Assembly (NCBI GenBank): GCA_037440125.1
Contig: JBBIUU010000013.1
Span: forward strand, 1-45,884
Direction of reading: 5' to 3'
Length of the DNA stretch: 45,884 nucleotides
DNA from: JAKAJA01 sp037440125
GTDB lineage: Bacteria; Acidobacteriota; UBA4820; DSQY01
Positions 38,906 to 45,884 of this stretch are shown here, in pieces (the first letter of the stretch is position 1; the number at the start of each line of letters is the position of its first letter). The notes under the pieces are model-generated. The model worked only from the letters and a program-made list of their open reading frames with translations, searched no databases and was not told the origin of the DNA. Position numbers and translations under genes: made by a program.

Positions 38906-39342
38906 CCCGGATACTTGTTATGGATGTACTCCGTGAGGTGGCGGATCGTGTAGTCCTGGTCGCGGGAGAGGAACCGCGTGCAGTCGCCGATGGACACCAT
39001 GCCGCGGAGCTCCGGGCCCTCCATCACGGGGAGGTGCCGGCACCGGCGCTGGGTCATGACGGCCATGGCCTCGTGGACCGTCGTGTCGGGGGTCACGTAG
39101 ACGAGGTCGGTGGACATGACCTCGTTGACCGGCGTGGCCTTGGAGTCCTTCCCCGCCAGGAGCACGCGGTGAAGGAGGTCGCGCTCGCTGAAGATCCCCG
39201 TCACCTGGCTTCCCGCCATGATGAGGACGGCGCCCACGTGGTGTTTCGCCATGGAGGATGCCGCATCCCACACGGTGGTCTCCGGCGTCACCGAAAAGAT
39301 CGTGCTGCCCTTCTCCTCCAGAAGCCGCTTCACCTTGTCCAT
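38902..39342 (-). CDS. Two-CBS-domain protein
   Basis: A 146-residue protein formed almost entirely by a CBS pair. CBS1 (about 12-65) has VTPETTVWDAASSMAKHHVGAVLIM and GIFSERDLLHRVL; CBS2 (about 78-130) has TPDTTVHEAMAVMTQRRCRHLPVME and GMVSIGDCTRFL. Such Bateman modules bind adenosyl nucleotides (AMP, ATP, SAM) and regulate partners. ATG 39342 is selected by the GGAGGAGG site; upstream in-frame codons are array-derived. A promoter is seen upstream. Confidence 0.92.
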   Translation of the reverse strand: MDKVKRLLEEKGSTIFSVTPETTVWDAASSMAKHHVGAVLIMAGSQVTGIFSERDLLHRVLLAGKDSKATPVNEVMSTDLVYVTPDTTVHEAMAVMTQRRCRHLPVMEGPELRGMVSIGDCTRFLSRDQDYTIRHLTEYIHNKYPG

Positions 39343-39409
39343 CGGGGCCTCCTCCGCTCTGCCCGCGGTCTCGCGTGGGTGGCTCGCCAGGTCAGCCGGG
39401 AACACCGCC

Positions 39410-39438
39410 ATGGTAAAGACGGCACACCACGCCGTCAA
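39410..39438 (-). promoter_or_regulatory. Predicted sigma-70 promoter of the CBS gene
   Basis: On the minus strand, a -35 TTGACG (39438-39433) and a -10 TACCAT (39415-39410) are 17 bases apart. The CBS ATG lies about 67 bases downstream of the -10. Confidence 0.55.
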
Positions 39439-39491
39439 GCAGGTGACCTGATTCCATAACGCTTGATGCGCAACGGCATTCCAGCGGGACA

Positions 39492-39594
39492 AGCGAAAGG
39501 CGGAAGGCGGAAGGCGAAAAGACACGATCACCTGATCACCCGATCACCCGATCACCTGATTACCCGATCTTCCGATCTCCCGTTCACCGCTCAC
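39492..39594. repeat. Compound heptamer/octamer array
   Basis: Four heptamers of GGCGGAA family (39492-39519), then after a 4-base join eight octamers of CCGATCAC family (39524-39587), then a CGCTCAC unit (39588-39594). Within each block the register is perfect. The TGA stop of the FKBP gene (39591-39593, minus) lies in the last unit. The first block is the same family as 3551-3660; the second the same as 28471-28646. Confidence 0.88.
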
Positions 39595-40112
39595 ATCGGA
39601 TCGTAGGCCTTGACGAGCTCGATGCGGTACCAGAGGGTCTTGTCGGGCCCCACGAACCCCGACTTGCCCTCCTTCCCGTAGGCGAGTTCGGGCGGGATGA
39701 TGAGGAGACGCACGCCGCCCTCTCTCATCCCCTTCACGCCGACGCTCCAGCCGTCGATGACCTGGTTGCCCCCGATGATGAAGGATGCGGGCTTGCCTCG
39801 GTCGTCGGAGCTGTCGATCTTGGAGCCGTCCACCCAGCCGATGAAGTTCACCGTGACGGTGCCGCCCTGCTTGGCCTCTTTTCCCGTGCCCACCTTGTTG
39901 TCCACGTACTTGAGACCGCGCTCGCCCTGGATGACCTGGTCCTTCTCCGTGAGTACGGGAGCCTTGGCGGCCTCCTGGGCGTCGAGGATGGCCTTCTCGA
40001 TATGCGCCTTCTCCTCCGCGGCCTTCTGCGCCTGGATCTCCTGCTTCGACGGACCGCACGCGGTGAGGGACAGGGCGCAGCTGACGCCGAGAATCAGGAA
40101 TGCTCTCCTCAT
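39591..40112 (-). CDS. FKBP-type peptidyl-prolyl isomerase, lipoprotein
   Basis: A 173-residue protein with a lipoprotein signal (LTAC, Cys19). A helical linker (about 25-55) leads to an FKBP domain (about 65-170) with GLKYVDNKVGTGKEAKQGGTVTVNFIGWVDGSKIDSS, FIIGGNQVIDGWSVGVKGMREGG and IPPELAYG, the family signature motifs including the active-site aromatic residues. It catalyses cis-trans prolyl isomerisation, here tethered to a membrane on the periplasmic side. It starts 30 bases after the M24 peptidase gene, which probably forms an operon with it. Its stop lies inside the adjacent array. Confidence 0.92.
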   Translation of the reverse strand: MRRAFLILGVSCALSLTACGPSKQEIQAQKAAEEKAHIEKAILDAQEAAKAPVLTEKDQVIQGERGLKYVDNKVGTGKEAKQGGTVTVNFIGWVDGSKIDSSDDRGKPASFIIGGNQVIDGWSVGVKGMREGGVRLLIIPPELAYGKEGKSGFVGPDKTLWYRIELVKAYDPM

Positions 40113-40142
40113 GTCTGGCCTCCTACCGCCGCTCGAACGGGA

Positions 40143-41345
40143 TCAAGACTTGACCAGCCACAGCTCCGTCTGGGGCGGGGCGAGGTACCGCGCGCCCTCC
40201 GCCGTCACGAGCGTGTCCTCTTCGATGCCCACGGCGCCGAAGCCGGGGACGTTGAGGGAGGGTTCCAGGGTGTAGATCTGATGCTCCGCTACGGGCATGA
40301 ACGGCGTGTCGCGGTAGCGGGCCCACGCCGGCCCCAGCAAGGCGCCGCCGTCATGCACGTGCCGCCCCACCTGGTGCCCGAGGGCGTGGGGGTATTCGGG
40401 GAAGCCCGCGGCGGTGACCATGCCCCTCGAGATGGCGTCGATGTCCACGCCCTTCACGCCGGGCTCGAGCGCCTTCCGGCAGGCCTCGTTGGCGTCGGCA
40501 ATCACCGCGAAACCCCTGCGCGCGGTCTCGGGCGCCTCGGCCTCGCCGGGCTTGAGGACATACCACGTCCGCTGCATGTCGGAAGCGTAGTCGCGGACCA
40601 TGACGCCCATGTCGACGTGCACGAGGTCCCCGGGACTGAGGTCGTTGTCAGTGGCCTCCCCGTGGCCCATGCCCGCCCCGCGGTCTCCGGCGAAGACCAG
40701 GGTCTCGAAGCTGGGCTCGAGGCCCCGCGCCGCCATGCGCTCGGCGACGAAGTCGTAGATCTGCTTCTCCGTCAGGCCCGGCTTCAGGTACGCGTGGATC
40801 TCCTGAAAGATCTCCACCGTGATGTCCACGGCTTCCTGGATGGCCGCGAGCTCGAGCGGGCTCTTCTGCGAGATGAGGGAGCCGATGATGGGCTCGGCGG
40901 AGAGGATCTCCACGTCGGGGACGACCTCCTTGAGCATGCCCTCGAGGTGGAGGAAGCGGCCGTGCGGGATGCCGTCGGCGCTCGGGTCGTTGAGCGAGAA
41001 GTTCACCGCCACCCGGCGCGGCCTCAGCGCCTTCAGGTAGTTCAGGAAGGGCTCTTTGAAATCCTGGACGAAGGTCACGATCTCGCCGAAGAGCCCCGAA
41101 GCCTCGAAGACCTGCTGGTCGAGGCGCCCGCAGATGAGCGTGGGCTTGCCCTCGGGGGTGACGAGGATGGCGCTCTCCCACGTCAAGTGTCCGGGGGAGA
41201 TGTACGCGAAGGCGCGCTCGGCGCCCGAGCTCGTCTCCTGGACGAAGGTGATCCAGAGGTCGGCGCCCATCTCGCGGACCTTGGTTGCCGCCTGGGCGTG
41301 CTTCTGCTTGATGATCTCATTCGAGGCGAGACCTCTGCCTCCCAT
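40143..41345 (-). CDS. M24-family metallopeptidase (Xaa-Pro aminopeptidase-like)
   Basis: A 400-residue protein with a creatinase-type N-terminal domain (about 1-160) and a pita-bread catalytic domain. The five metal ligands are visible in order: Asp in VHVDMG and Asp in DYASDMQR, His in HALGHQVGRHVHD, Glu in YTLEPSL and Glu in VGIEEDTLV. It probably removes N-terminal residues preceding proline, or hydrolyses dipeptides. ATG 41345 has a GGAGAG site 6-11 bases upstream. It leads a two-gene unit with the FKBP lipoprotein. Confidence 0.92.
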   Translation of the reverse strand: MGGRGLASNEIIKQKHAQAATKVREMGADLWITFVQETSSGAERAFAYISPGHLTWESAILVTPEGKPTLICGRLDQQVFEASGLFGEIVTFVQDFKEPFLNYLKALRPRRVAVNFSLNDPSADGIPHGRFLHLEGMLKEVVPDVEILSAEPIIGSLISQKSPLELAAIQEAVDITVEIFQEIHAYLKPGLTEKQIYDFVAERMAARGLEPSFETLVFAGDRGAGMGHGEATDNDLSPGDLVHVDMGVMVRDYASDMQRTWYVLKPGEAEAPETARRGFAVIADANEACRKALEPGVKGVDIDAISRGMVTAAGFPEYPHALGHQVGRHVHDGGALLGPAWARYRDTPFMPVAEHQIYTLEPSLNVPGFGAVGIEEDTLVTAEGARYLAPPQTELWLVKS

Positions 41346-41441
41346 GGCTTCTCTCCTTTTGAAGTGTGGACCCGCCCCCCGCGGATCGCAGGAAGGCAGT
41401 TTAGCACGCTGGCATCGTTCCCAATCGGGCCGTGACGAGGA

Positions 41442-41472
41442 GGGGAGCGGTCCGCCTCTCCGGCCGCTCCCC
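41442..41472 (-). terminator. Stem-loop downstream of the RCC1/PKD gene
   Basis: A perfect 9-bp stem (GGGGAGCGG/CCGCTCCCC) encloses 13 bases, 49 bases after the RCC1 gene stop on the minus strand. There is no U-run, so it may be factor-assisted or structural. Confidence 0.5.
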
Positions 41473-41521
41473 CATGTCCGCGATTCGAAGTGCCCCGTCG
41501 CGCGCCGGCGCCCGTCGCGGG

Positions 41522-44431
41522 TCACCAGCCCCAGGACGTGGTGCTTTCGCCGCCGTCGGGGTTAAGGAACCGGAACGTCCTCGTGGAGCCCTTGGGCACG
41601 GCAGCCTTGAGGGACGCGCCGCCCTTGAGCTTGATGAGGGCCGTGTTCTTGAAGAACACGTTGGTCCACTCGGTGCCGTCGATGAAGACTCGGATGCCGC
41701 TCTTGAAGTTGGTCCCCGCCACGTTGATGCGGAACGGGCTCCCGAGCTTCGTCATGGTCGACACCAGCGGCGGCTGGAGGACCGTGATGCTCCCGCTCTT
41801 GGAGCACGTGGCGCCGGCCCCGGATACGGTGAGGGACCAGGTGTAGACGCCCGGCGTCGTGTAGGTGTGCGTGGGGCTCTGGGCCGAGCCGTGGGCGGAG
41901 CCGTCTCCGAAGTTCCAGTCGTACGTCGGCTCGGTGGACCCGCAGTAGTACCCCATGGTGGCCGTGCCCGTGAAGATGACCTCGGAGCCTGCCTGTCCCT
42001 GGGACGGCACCGTCGCACCGCAGATGATGCTGCACGGGGCCACAGACACGTTGCCGGCGCGGGTGCAGGTCTGGGAGGACTGGGTCACGGTGAGGAGCCA
42101 GTGGTAGTTGCCCGGGGCCGCGAAAGCGTGGTTAGGGTTCTGGCTCGTGCCATGGGCGGACCCGTCGCCGAAGTCCCAGTCGTAGGACGCGGCTCCCGGG
42201 CAGCCCGCCGGATCGACGCCGCCCGCGAAGGCGAGGGTGACGCCCGGAGCCCCGGCGATGGGCGCCGAGGCCGTGCACCCGATGGCGCAGTCGTTCGAGA
42301 CGAAGGCGCTGGTCCCCGTCCCCGCCGCCACGGCCGAGGCCGAGCCGAAGGGCGCGACCTGGACGGCCGAGAGGCGCGTCGTGGTGGTCCCGTCGCCGAG
42401 CTCCCCATCGTCGTTCCGGCCCCAGGCCCAGACGCTCCCGTCGGTCTTGAGCGCCACGGTGTGCGCCCCCGAGGACGCCACCTCGGCGACGTTCGACCCC
42501 ATCCCGGACACGGGGACGGGCGAGTGACGCTCGGTGGTCGTGCCGTCGCCCAGGACGCCGGTCGAGTTGTAGCCCCACGACCACAGACTGCCGTCCTGGA
42601 GCCGCGCGAAGGAGCACTGGCCCGAGGCCCTCACGGCCACGGCGGGGCCGGGCAGGCCGATCACCGATACGGGTGTGAGGTGCCCCGTCGTCGTGCCGTC
42701 GCCGAGCTGGCCCTGGGCGTTGCCGCCCCACGCCACCACCGAGCCGTCCTGGAGGACCGCCAGACCGTGGACGCCCCCCGCGGCCACGCTGATGGCCGTG
42801 GTGATCCCCTGGACCTGCACGGGCGTGGTCGTGGGGTTGGTGGTGCCATCCCCCAGCCGCCCTGAGGTGTTCGTGCCCCACCCCCAGAGGGTGCCGTTGT
42901 TCATACGGACGAGGCTGAAGTCTGTCCCGGAAGCCGCGTCCACGGCCCCGATCAGGGTGTTCTTTTGCGAGGGAACGTAGGAGTACCCGTTGAGGTACCC
43001 TCCCCACCACCAGACGGTCCCGTCGGATTTCACGGCCGTGCAGTGGCTCTGACCGGCCGTGAGGGAGACCACGTCGGTGAGGGTCCCCGGCCGGACGGGC
43101 TCCGAAGAGGGGACCGTGTCGAAGCCCGTCCCGAGGGATCCTCCGGAGTTCTTGCCCCAGCACCAGACCGTCCCGTCCTCGTCGAGCGCCGCGGAGTGGT
43201 CGTTCGCGGAGGCGATGCGCGTGTAGGCCCCGGCGCCAGCGACGGGCCCGAAGGCCATCCTGCCGGTGACCCGGCCGTCGCCCAGCTGGCCCGCGTCGTT
43301 GGCGCCCCAGGTCCAGAGGCTCCCGTCGGCCTTCACCGCGGCCACGGTGTTGTAGTAGGCGGTCAGGGAGGCGACGGCTCCGAGGGCGGTGGCCTTCGTG
43401 GGGGTGTCGGAGTAGGTCGTGGTCCCGTTGGCGAGCTGGCCGAGCGTGTTGTTCTTCCATCCCCAGACCGTCCCGTCCGACTGGAGGCCGAAAAAGGAGC
43501 GGTCCCCCGCGGCGATGGCGGTGACGGGTGGGAGGCCGGGAACCACGATGGGCGTCGCGCCATTCATCCACATGCCCCAGCCCCAGACCGTGCCCGTGGA
43601 GGTGAGGGCCAACCCGCAGAGCGTGCCCTGGGCGATGGCGACGACCTCGCTGGGCCCCACCACCTGCACGGGGGTGGACCGGTTCGTCCCCGTCCCGTCG
43701 CCCAGCGTGCCGTAGACGTTGTAGCCCCAGGCCATCACGGTGCCGTTCTCGAGGAGCGCGTAGGTGGCGAACTGGTTGGCGGCGACGGCCTTCGCAGGGC
43801 CGAGGCCCGCGACCACCTGAGGTGAGGTCTTGCCGACGGTGGTGCCGTCGCCGAGCTGGCCGTAACCGTTCTCCCCCCAGGTCCAGACCGCCCCCGAGGC
43901 GTCGAGGGCGACGCCGTGGGAGTATCCGCCGCTCACCTGGCGTACGTTCGAGAGCGCCGTGATCTTGACGGGCTCGTAGCGGGCGGTCGTGGTCCCGTCG
44001 CCGAGGCGGCCGTTGCCGTTGTAGCCCCACGCCCAGAGGTCCCCCGCGGCGTCGATGGCGTAGGCGCTGTAGTACCCGGCGTGGATCTTGGCGATGTTCG
44101 CCAAACCGTGGACCGCGCCCGGCACGGTGCGTCGTACGGTGGTGCCGTCGCCGAGCTGACCGTAGGTGTTGGCGCCCCACGCGACGACGCTCCCGTCGTC
44201 CAGGAGCGCCAGCGTGAAGGTTGTGCCCGGGGCCACGGCCAGCGCTGGTCGGGCGAGAGCCACCTGGGCGGGGAAGGGCGAGAAGACGCGCGCGCCGTCG
44301 CCGAGCTGCCCCCATTCGCCCCGGCCCACGCTCATCGCGGGTCCCGCGGCCCAGGGCGCGATCCCCACAGACAACACGATGGCGGCCGCGAGGCCGCACC
44401 GCCACGACAGAAGTCCGCTCTTGTTCGCCAT
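41522..44431 (-). CDS. Exported RCC1-repeat / PKD-domain / IPT-like protein
   Basis: A 969-residue protein with a signal peptide (about 13-30). Residues about 38-720 contain at least twelve RCC1-type repeats, each ending in a (Y/N/T)GxLGDGT-type turn and a VWxWGxN-type strand, enough for about two beta-propellers. Two PKD domains follow (YDWDFGDGSAHG and YDWNFGDGSAHG near 760 and 845). The last 90 residues read as an IPT/TIG-like domain (FRINVAGTNFKSGIRVFIDG). Such proteins are usually cell-surface or secreted adhesins. It is isolated between terminators. Confidence 0.9.
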   Translation of the reverse strand: MANKSGLLSWRCGLAAAIVLSVGIAPWAAGPAMSVGRGEWGQLGDGARVFSPFPAQVALARPALAVAPGTTFTLALLDDGSVVAWGANTYGQLGDGTTVRRTVPGAVHGLANIAKIHAGYYSAYAIDAAGDLWAWGYNGNGRLGDGTTTARYEPVKITALSNVRQVSGGYSHGVALDASGAVWTWGENGYGQLGDGTTVGKTSPQVVAGLGPAKAVAANQFATYALLENGTVMAWGYNVYGTLGDGTGTNRSTPVQVVGPSEVVAIAQGTLCGLALTSTGTVWGWGMWMNGATPIVVPGLPPVTAIAAGDRSFFGLQSDGTVWGWKNNTLGQLANGTTTYSDTPTKATALGAVASLTAYYNTVAAVKADGSLWTWGANDAGQLGDGRVTGRMAFGPVAGAGAYTRIASANDHSAALDEDGTVWCWGKNSGGSLGTGFDTVPSSEPVRPGTLTDVVSLTAGQSHCTAVKSDGTVWWWGGYLNGYSYVPSQKNTLIGAVDAASGTDFSLVRMNNGTLWGWGTNTSGRLGDGTTNPTTTPVQVQGITTAISVAAGGVHGLAVLQDGSVVAWGGNAQGQLGDGTTTGHLTPVSVIGLPGPAVAVRASGQCSFARLQDGSLWSWGYNSTGVLGDGTTTERHSPVPVSGMGSNVAEVASSGAHTVALKTDGSVWAWGRNDDGELGDGTTTTRLSAVQVAPFGSASAVAAGTGTSAFVSNDCAIGCTASAPIAGAPGVTLAFAGGVDPAGCPGAASYDWDFGDGSAHGTSQNPNHAFAAPGNYHWLLTVTQSSQTCTRAGNVSVAPCSIICGATVPSQGQAGSEVIFTGTATMGYYCGSTEPTYDWNFGDGSAHGSAQSPTHTYTTPGVYTWSLTVSGAGATCSKSGSITVLQPPLVSTMTKLGSPFRINVAGTNFKSGIRVFIDGTEWTNVFFKNTALIKLKGGASLKAAVPKGSTRTFRFLNPDGGESTTSWGW

Positions 44432-44498
44432 GAGCCCCTCCCCGGATCAGGCTGAAGCCACCGAGACACGCTTCGAAATCTGGCCCAAATATAAGACT

Positions 44499-44525
44499 CC
44501 CCGTCCCTTGGAGCAAGGGACGGGG
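44499..44525 (-). terminator. Intrinsic terminator between proline dehydrogenase and the RCC1 gene
   Basis: A perfect 12-bp stem (CCCCGTCCCTTG with CAAGGGACGGGG) and a GAG loop. On the minus strand it is followed by CTTATATTT, a T-rich tail, so it terminates the proline dehydrogenase transcript; the RCC1 gene needs its own promoter. Confidence 0.88.
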
Positions 44526-44584
44526 GAGGATTTGGGGCGGGGGTCGGGCCAGGCGGGGGTGGTGGGTCGTCGGACCCTGGAGCG

Positions 44585-45493
44585 CTAACCCCTGGCCACG
44601 AGGTTCTTGAGGACGAGGCCGGCCATGTGCGGGTTCTCGAGCATGCGGCGGCGCAGGTACGCGATGGCGTCGTCCCAGTGGACCGCGAAGGGAACGTAGA
44701 GGCGCACGGTCTCGCCGGCCTCCACGAGCTCGCGCTGGAGCTTCTCGCGGGGCACGCCAACGAGCATCTGGAACTCGTAGCGGTCCTTCGGGACCTTGCG
44801 GTCCGCGAGGATCTTCCGGGCCCTCGCGAGGTACTCCACGTCGTGCGTGGCGATGCAGACGTGGTGGCCGCGGTCCAGGAGCTTCTCGAGGAGCTTGAGG
44901 AGGTTCTCCTTCATGGCTCGGTTGTTCTGGGTGGCTAGCGGCTCCTTGACGCGGTAGATGCCGATGCACAGCCGGATGTGGGCCTGGAGGCCGTCGAGGG
45001 CGTCGATGTCCTTCTCGGTCCGGTAGAGGCGGGACTGGAGGACCGTTCCGAGGACGGGGTACTTGGGCTTCAGGTCGCGGTAGAGCTGGAGCGTGAAGTC
45101 CGTGAGGTCCGTGTCCTCCATGTCGACGGTGAGGCCGCGCCCCGCCTTCTGGCACGCCGCGGCGAGCTCCTCGATGTTCTCACGGCAGAAGCCCGGATCC
45201 ACGTAGTAGCCGAAGTGGCCCGGCTTGACGGAGATGGTGCAGTAGGGGCGGTCCTTGAGGCCTTCGAGGGTTCGCAGGTAGAGCTGGACCGCCTCGCGCA
45301 CCTTGGACTCGGTCTTCTCGGCCTCCCCGAGGACGTCCATCGTGGAGTAGATGCCCTTGTCCTTGAAGAGCCGGTCCGAAGTGGCCAGCCCCTTCTCCAG
45401 AGAATCGCCTGCGACGTAAGGCGCCGCGAAGACCTTCACGAGCGGCGCCGGGATGGAGTTCACGACGAACAGCTTGAACCCGTAAAATGACAT
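44585..45493 (-). CDS. Proline dehydrogenase
   Basis: A 302-residue protein of the monofunctional proline dehydrogenase family (length typical of PutA-independent forms). Features include a YSTMDVLGE segment near the N-terminus, TISVKPGHFGYYVDP, GLTVDMEDTDLTDFTLQLYRDL (a family FAD/substrate barrel motif), LGTVLQSRLYRTEKDI, and RLYVPFAVHWDDAIAYLRRRMLENP near the C-terminus, where two arginines contact proline's carboxylate. It oxidises L-proline to pyrroline-5-carboxylate with FAD. ATG 45493 follows a GGAGAGAG ribosome site; a terminator follows the gene. Confidence 0.93.
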   Translation of the reverse strand: MSFYGFKLFVVNSIPAPLVKVFAAPYVAGDSLEKGLATSDRLFKDKGIYSTMDVLGEAEKTESKVREAVQLYLRTLEGLKDRPYCTISVKPGHFGYYVDPGFCRENIEELAAACQKAGRGLTVDMEDTDLTDFTLQLYRDLKPKYPVLGTVLQSRLYRTEKDIDALDGLQAHIRLCIGIYRVKEPLATQNNRAMKENLLKLLEKLLDRGHHVCIATHDVEYLARARKILADRKVPKDRYEFQMLVGVPREKLQRELVEAGETVRLYVPFAVHWDDAIAYLRRRMLENPHMAGLVLKNLVARG

Positions 45494-45798
45494 GGTCTCT
45501 CTCCGATGAGGGTTTCCCGGGATGTCCTGCCCGAGGGCGGAGTATACCTCACATCGGCCCCTCCGGAGGTCCGTCGGGCGACCTGCGCGGGCCTCTCCTG
45601 GGCCTTTTGACGCACGACTTCCGGCCTGCTGGAGGTCCGACCTGGACGCCAGGAGGCCTTGCGGTCCCTGGCGTTCGGGGTGCGACCTCGGAGCGAGGCG
45701 CCAGCCCGCCCCTCGGCGCCCTCGGAAAAGGGGGATCAGACCGCACGCCGGGTGGGCGAAACGCCCCAGCGCTTGCCCTCGACCCCCCCCCAGCGACC
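45494..45798. other. Intergenic region with no gene seen
   Basis: About 305 bases between divergent genes. I see GC-rich sequence with two partly similar GGAGGTCCG segments (45574 and 45633 areas) but no convincing ORF, array or tRNA. Confidence 0.4.
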
Positions 45799-45827
45799 TT
45801 GTTCGGCCCACGGCGATGCCCTATTCT
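45799..45827 (+). promoter_or_regulatory. Predicted promoter of a gene starting at the right window edge
   Basis: A -35 TTGTTC (45799-45804) and a -10 TATTCT (45822-45827) are 17 bases apart. A ribosome site AAGGGGG lies upstream of an ATG at 45877, only 8 bases from the end of the window, so the gene itself cannot be identified. Confidence 0.5.
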
Positions 45828-45884
45828 TAATCTCTAGGTCTTTTCAGCAGGTTCCACCAACCAAGGGGGTCCACGAATGTCCAC

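Overview
The window is a high-GC piece of a Gram-negative bacterial chromosome, most likely an uncultured environmental lineage. It contains four complete and one partial outer-membrane barrels, lipoprotein and exported proteins, a quinol:cytochrome c oxidoreductase with a multiheme subunit, and two sigma-54 activators. Acidobacteriota or a related phylum is my best guess, but this rests on gene content only. Two runs of exactly 100 N (34554-34653 and 35803-35902) show it is a scaffolded draft. The first gap is flanked by an identical 55-bp sequence on both sides, so those two contigs really overlap.

Layout. 1-3.5 kb: the end of a sigma-54 activator, a cupin, an exported DsrE-like protein and, on the minus strand, a double zinc-ribbon protein. 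3.9-8.6 kb: a respiratory operon (cytochrome b, Rieske, multiheme cytochrome fused to TPRs). 8.7-11.7 kb: a sulfatase convergent with a DUF2254 membrane protein. 11.9-23.0 kb: a tightly packed nine-gene plus-strand run with three outer-membrane barrels, a GntR regulator, a membrane-anchored glycerophosphodiesterase, an esterase-like/phytase-type protein, DUF2252 and an AI-2E-family transporter, facing a fourth barrel on the minus strand. 24.5-30.6 kb: RNase G/E, DedA, an MBL hydrolase, SSB, RsmD and SelB. 30.8-33.9 kb: a half-size ferritin-like protein, a NifS-type cysteine desulfurase, a thioredoxin-like ferredoxin and a PAS/sigma-54 activator. 34-36.6 kb: repeats, two gaps, a small exported protein, a DnaC-like ATPase and a truncated barrel. 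36.6-45.5 kb (all minus): M48 protease, exported metal-binding-type protein, CBS protein, FKBP lipoprotein, M24 peptidase, RCC1/PKD exported protein and proline dehydrogenase.

The most unusual content lies between the genes. Short-period arrays (mostly 7 bp, some 8-9 bp) of several unrelated unit families sit at gene borders. They often hold a strict 7-bp register while the unit sequence changes, often come as inverted arms around a unique core, and supply the stop codons of five genes. Three CACGGAG-family elements share subterminal sequence and behave like a small dispersed element; two lie inside the cytochrome operon. A separate locus (33896-34317) has three 140-bp tandem units, at least two of which are long imperfect palindromes. 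A REP-like inverted pair lies between the sulfatase and DUF2254 genes. No tRNA, rRNA, CRISPR array, transposase or phage gene was recognised.
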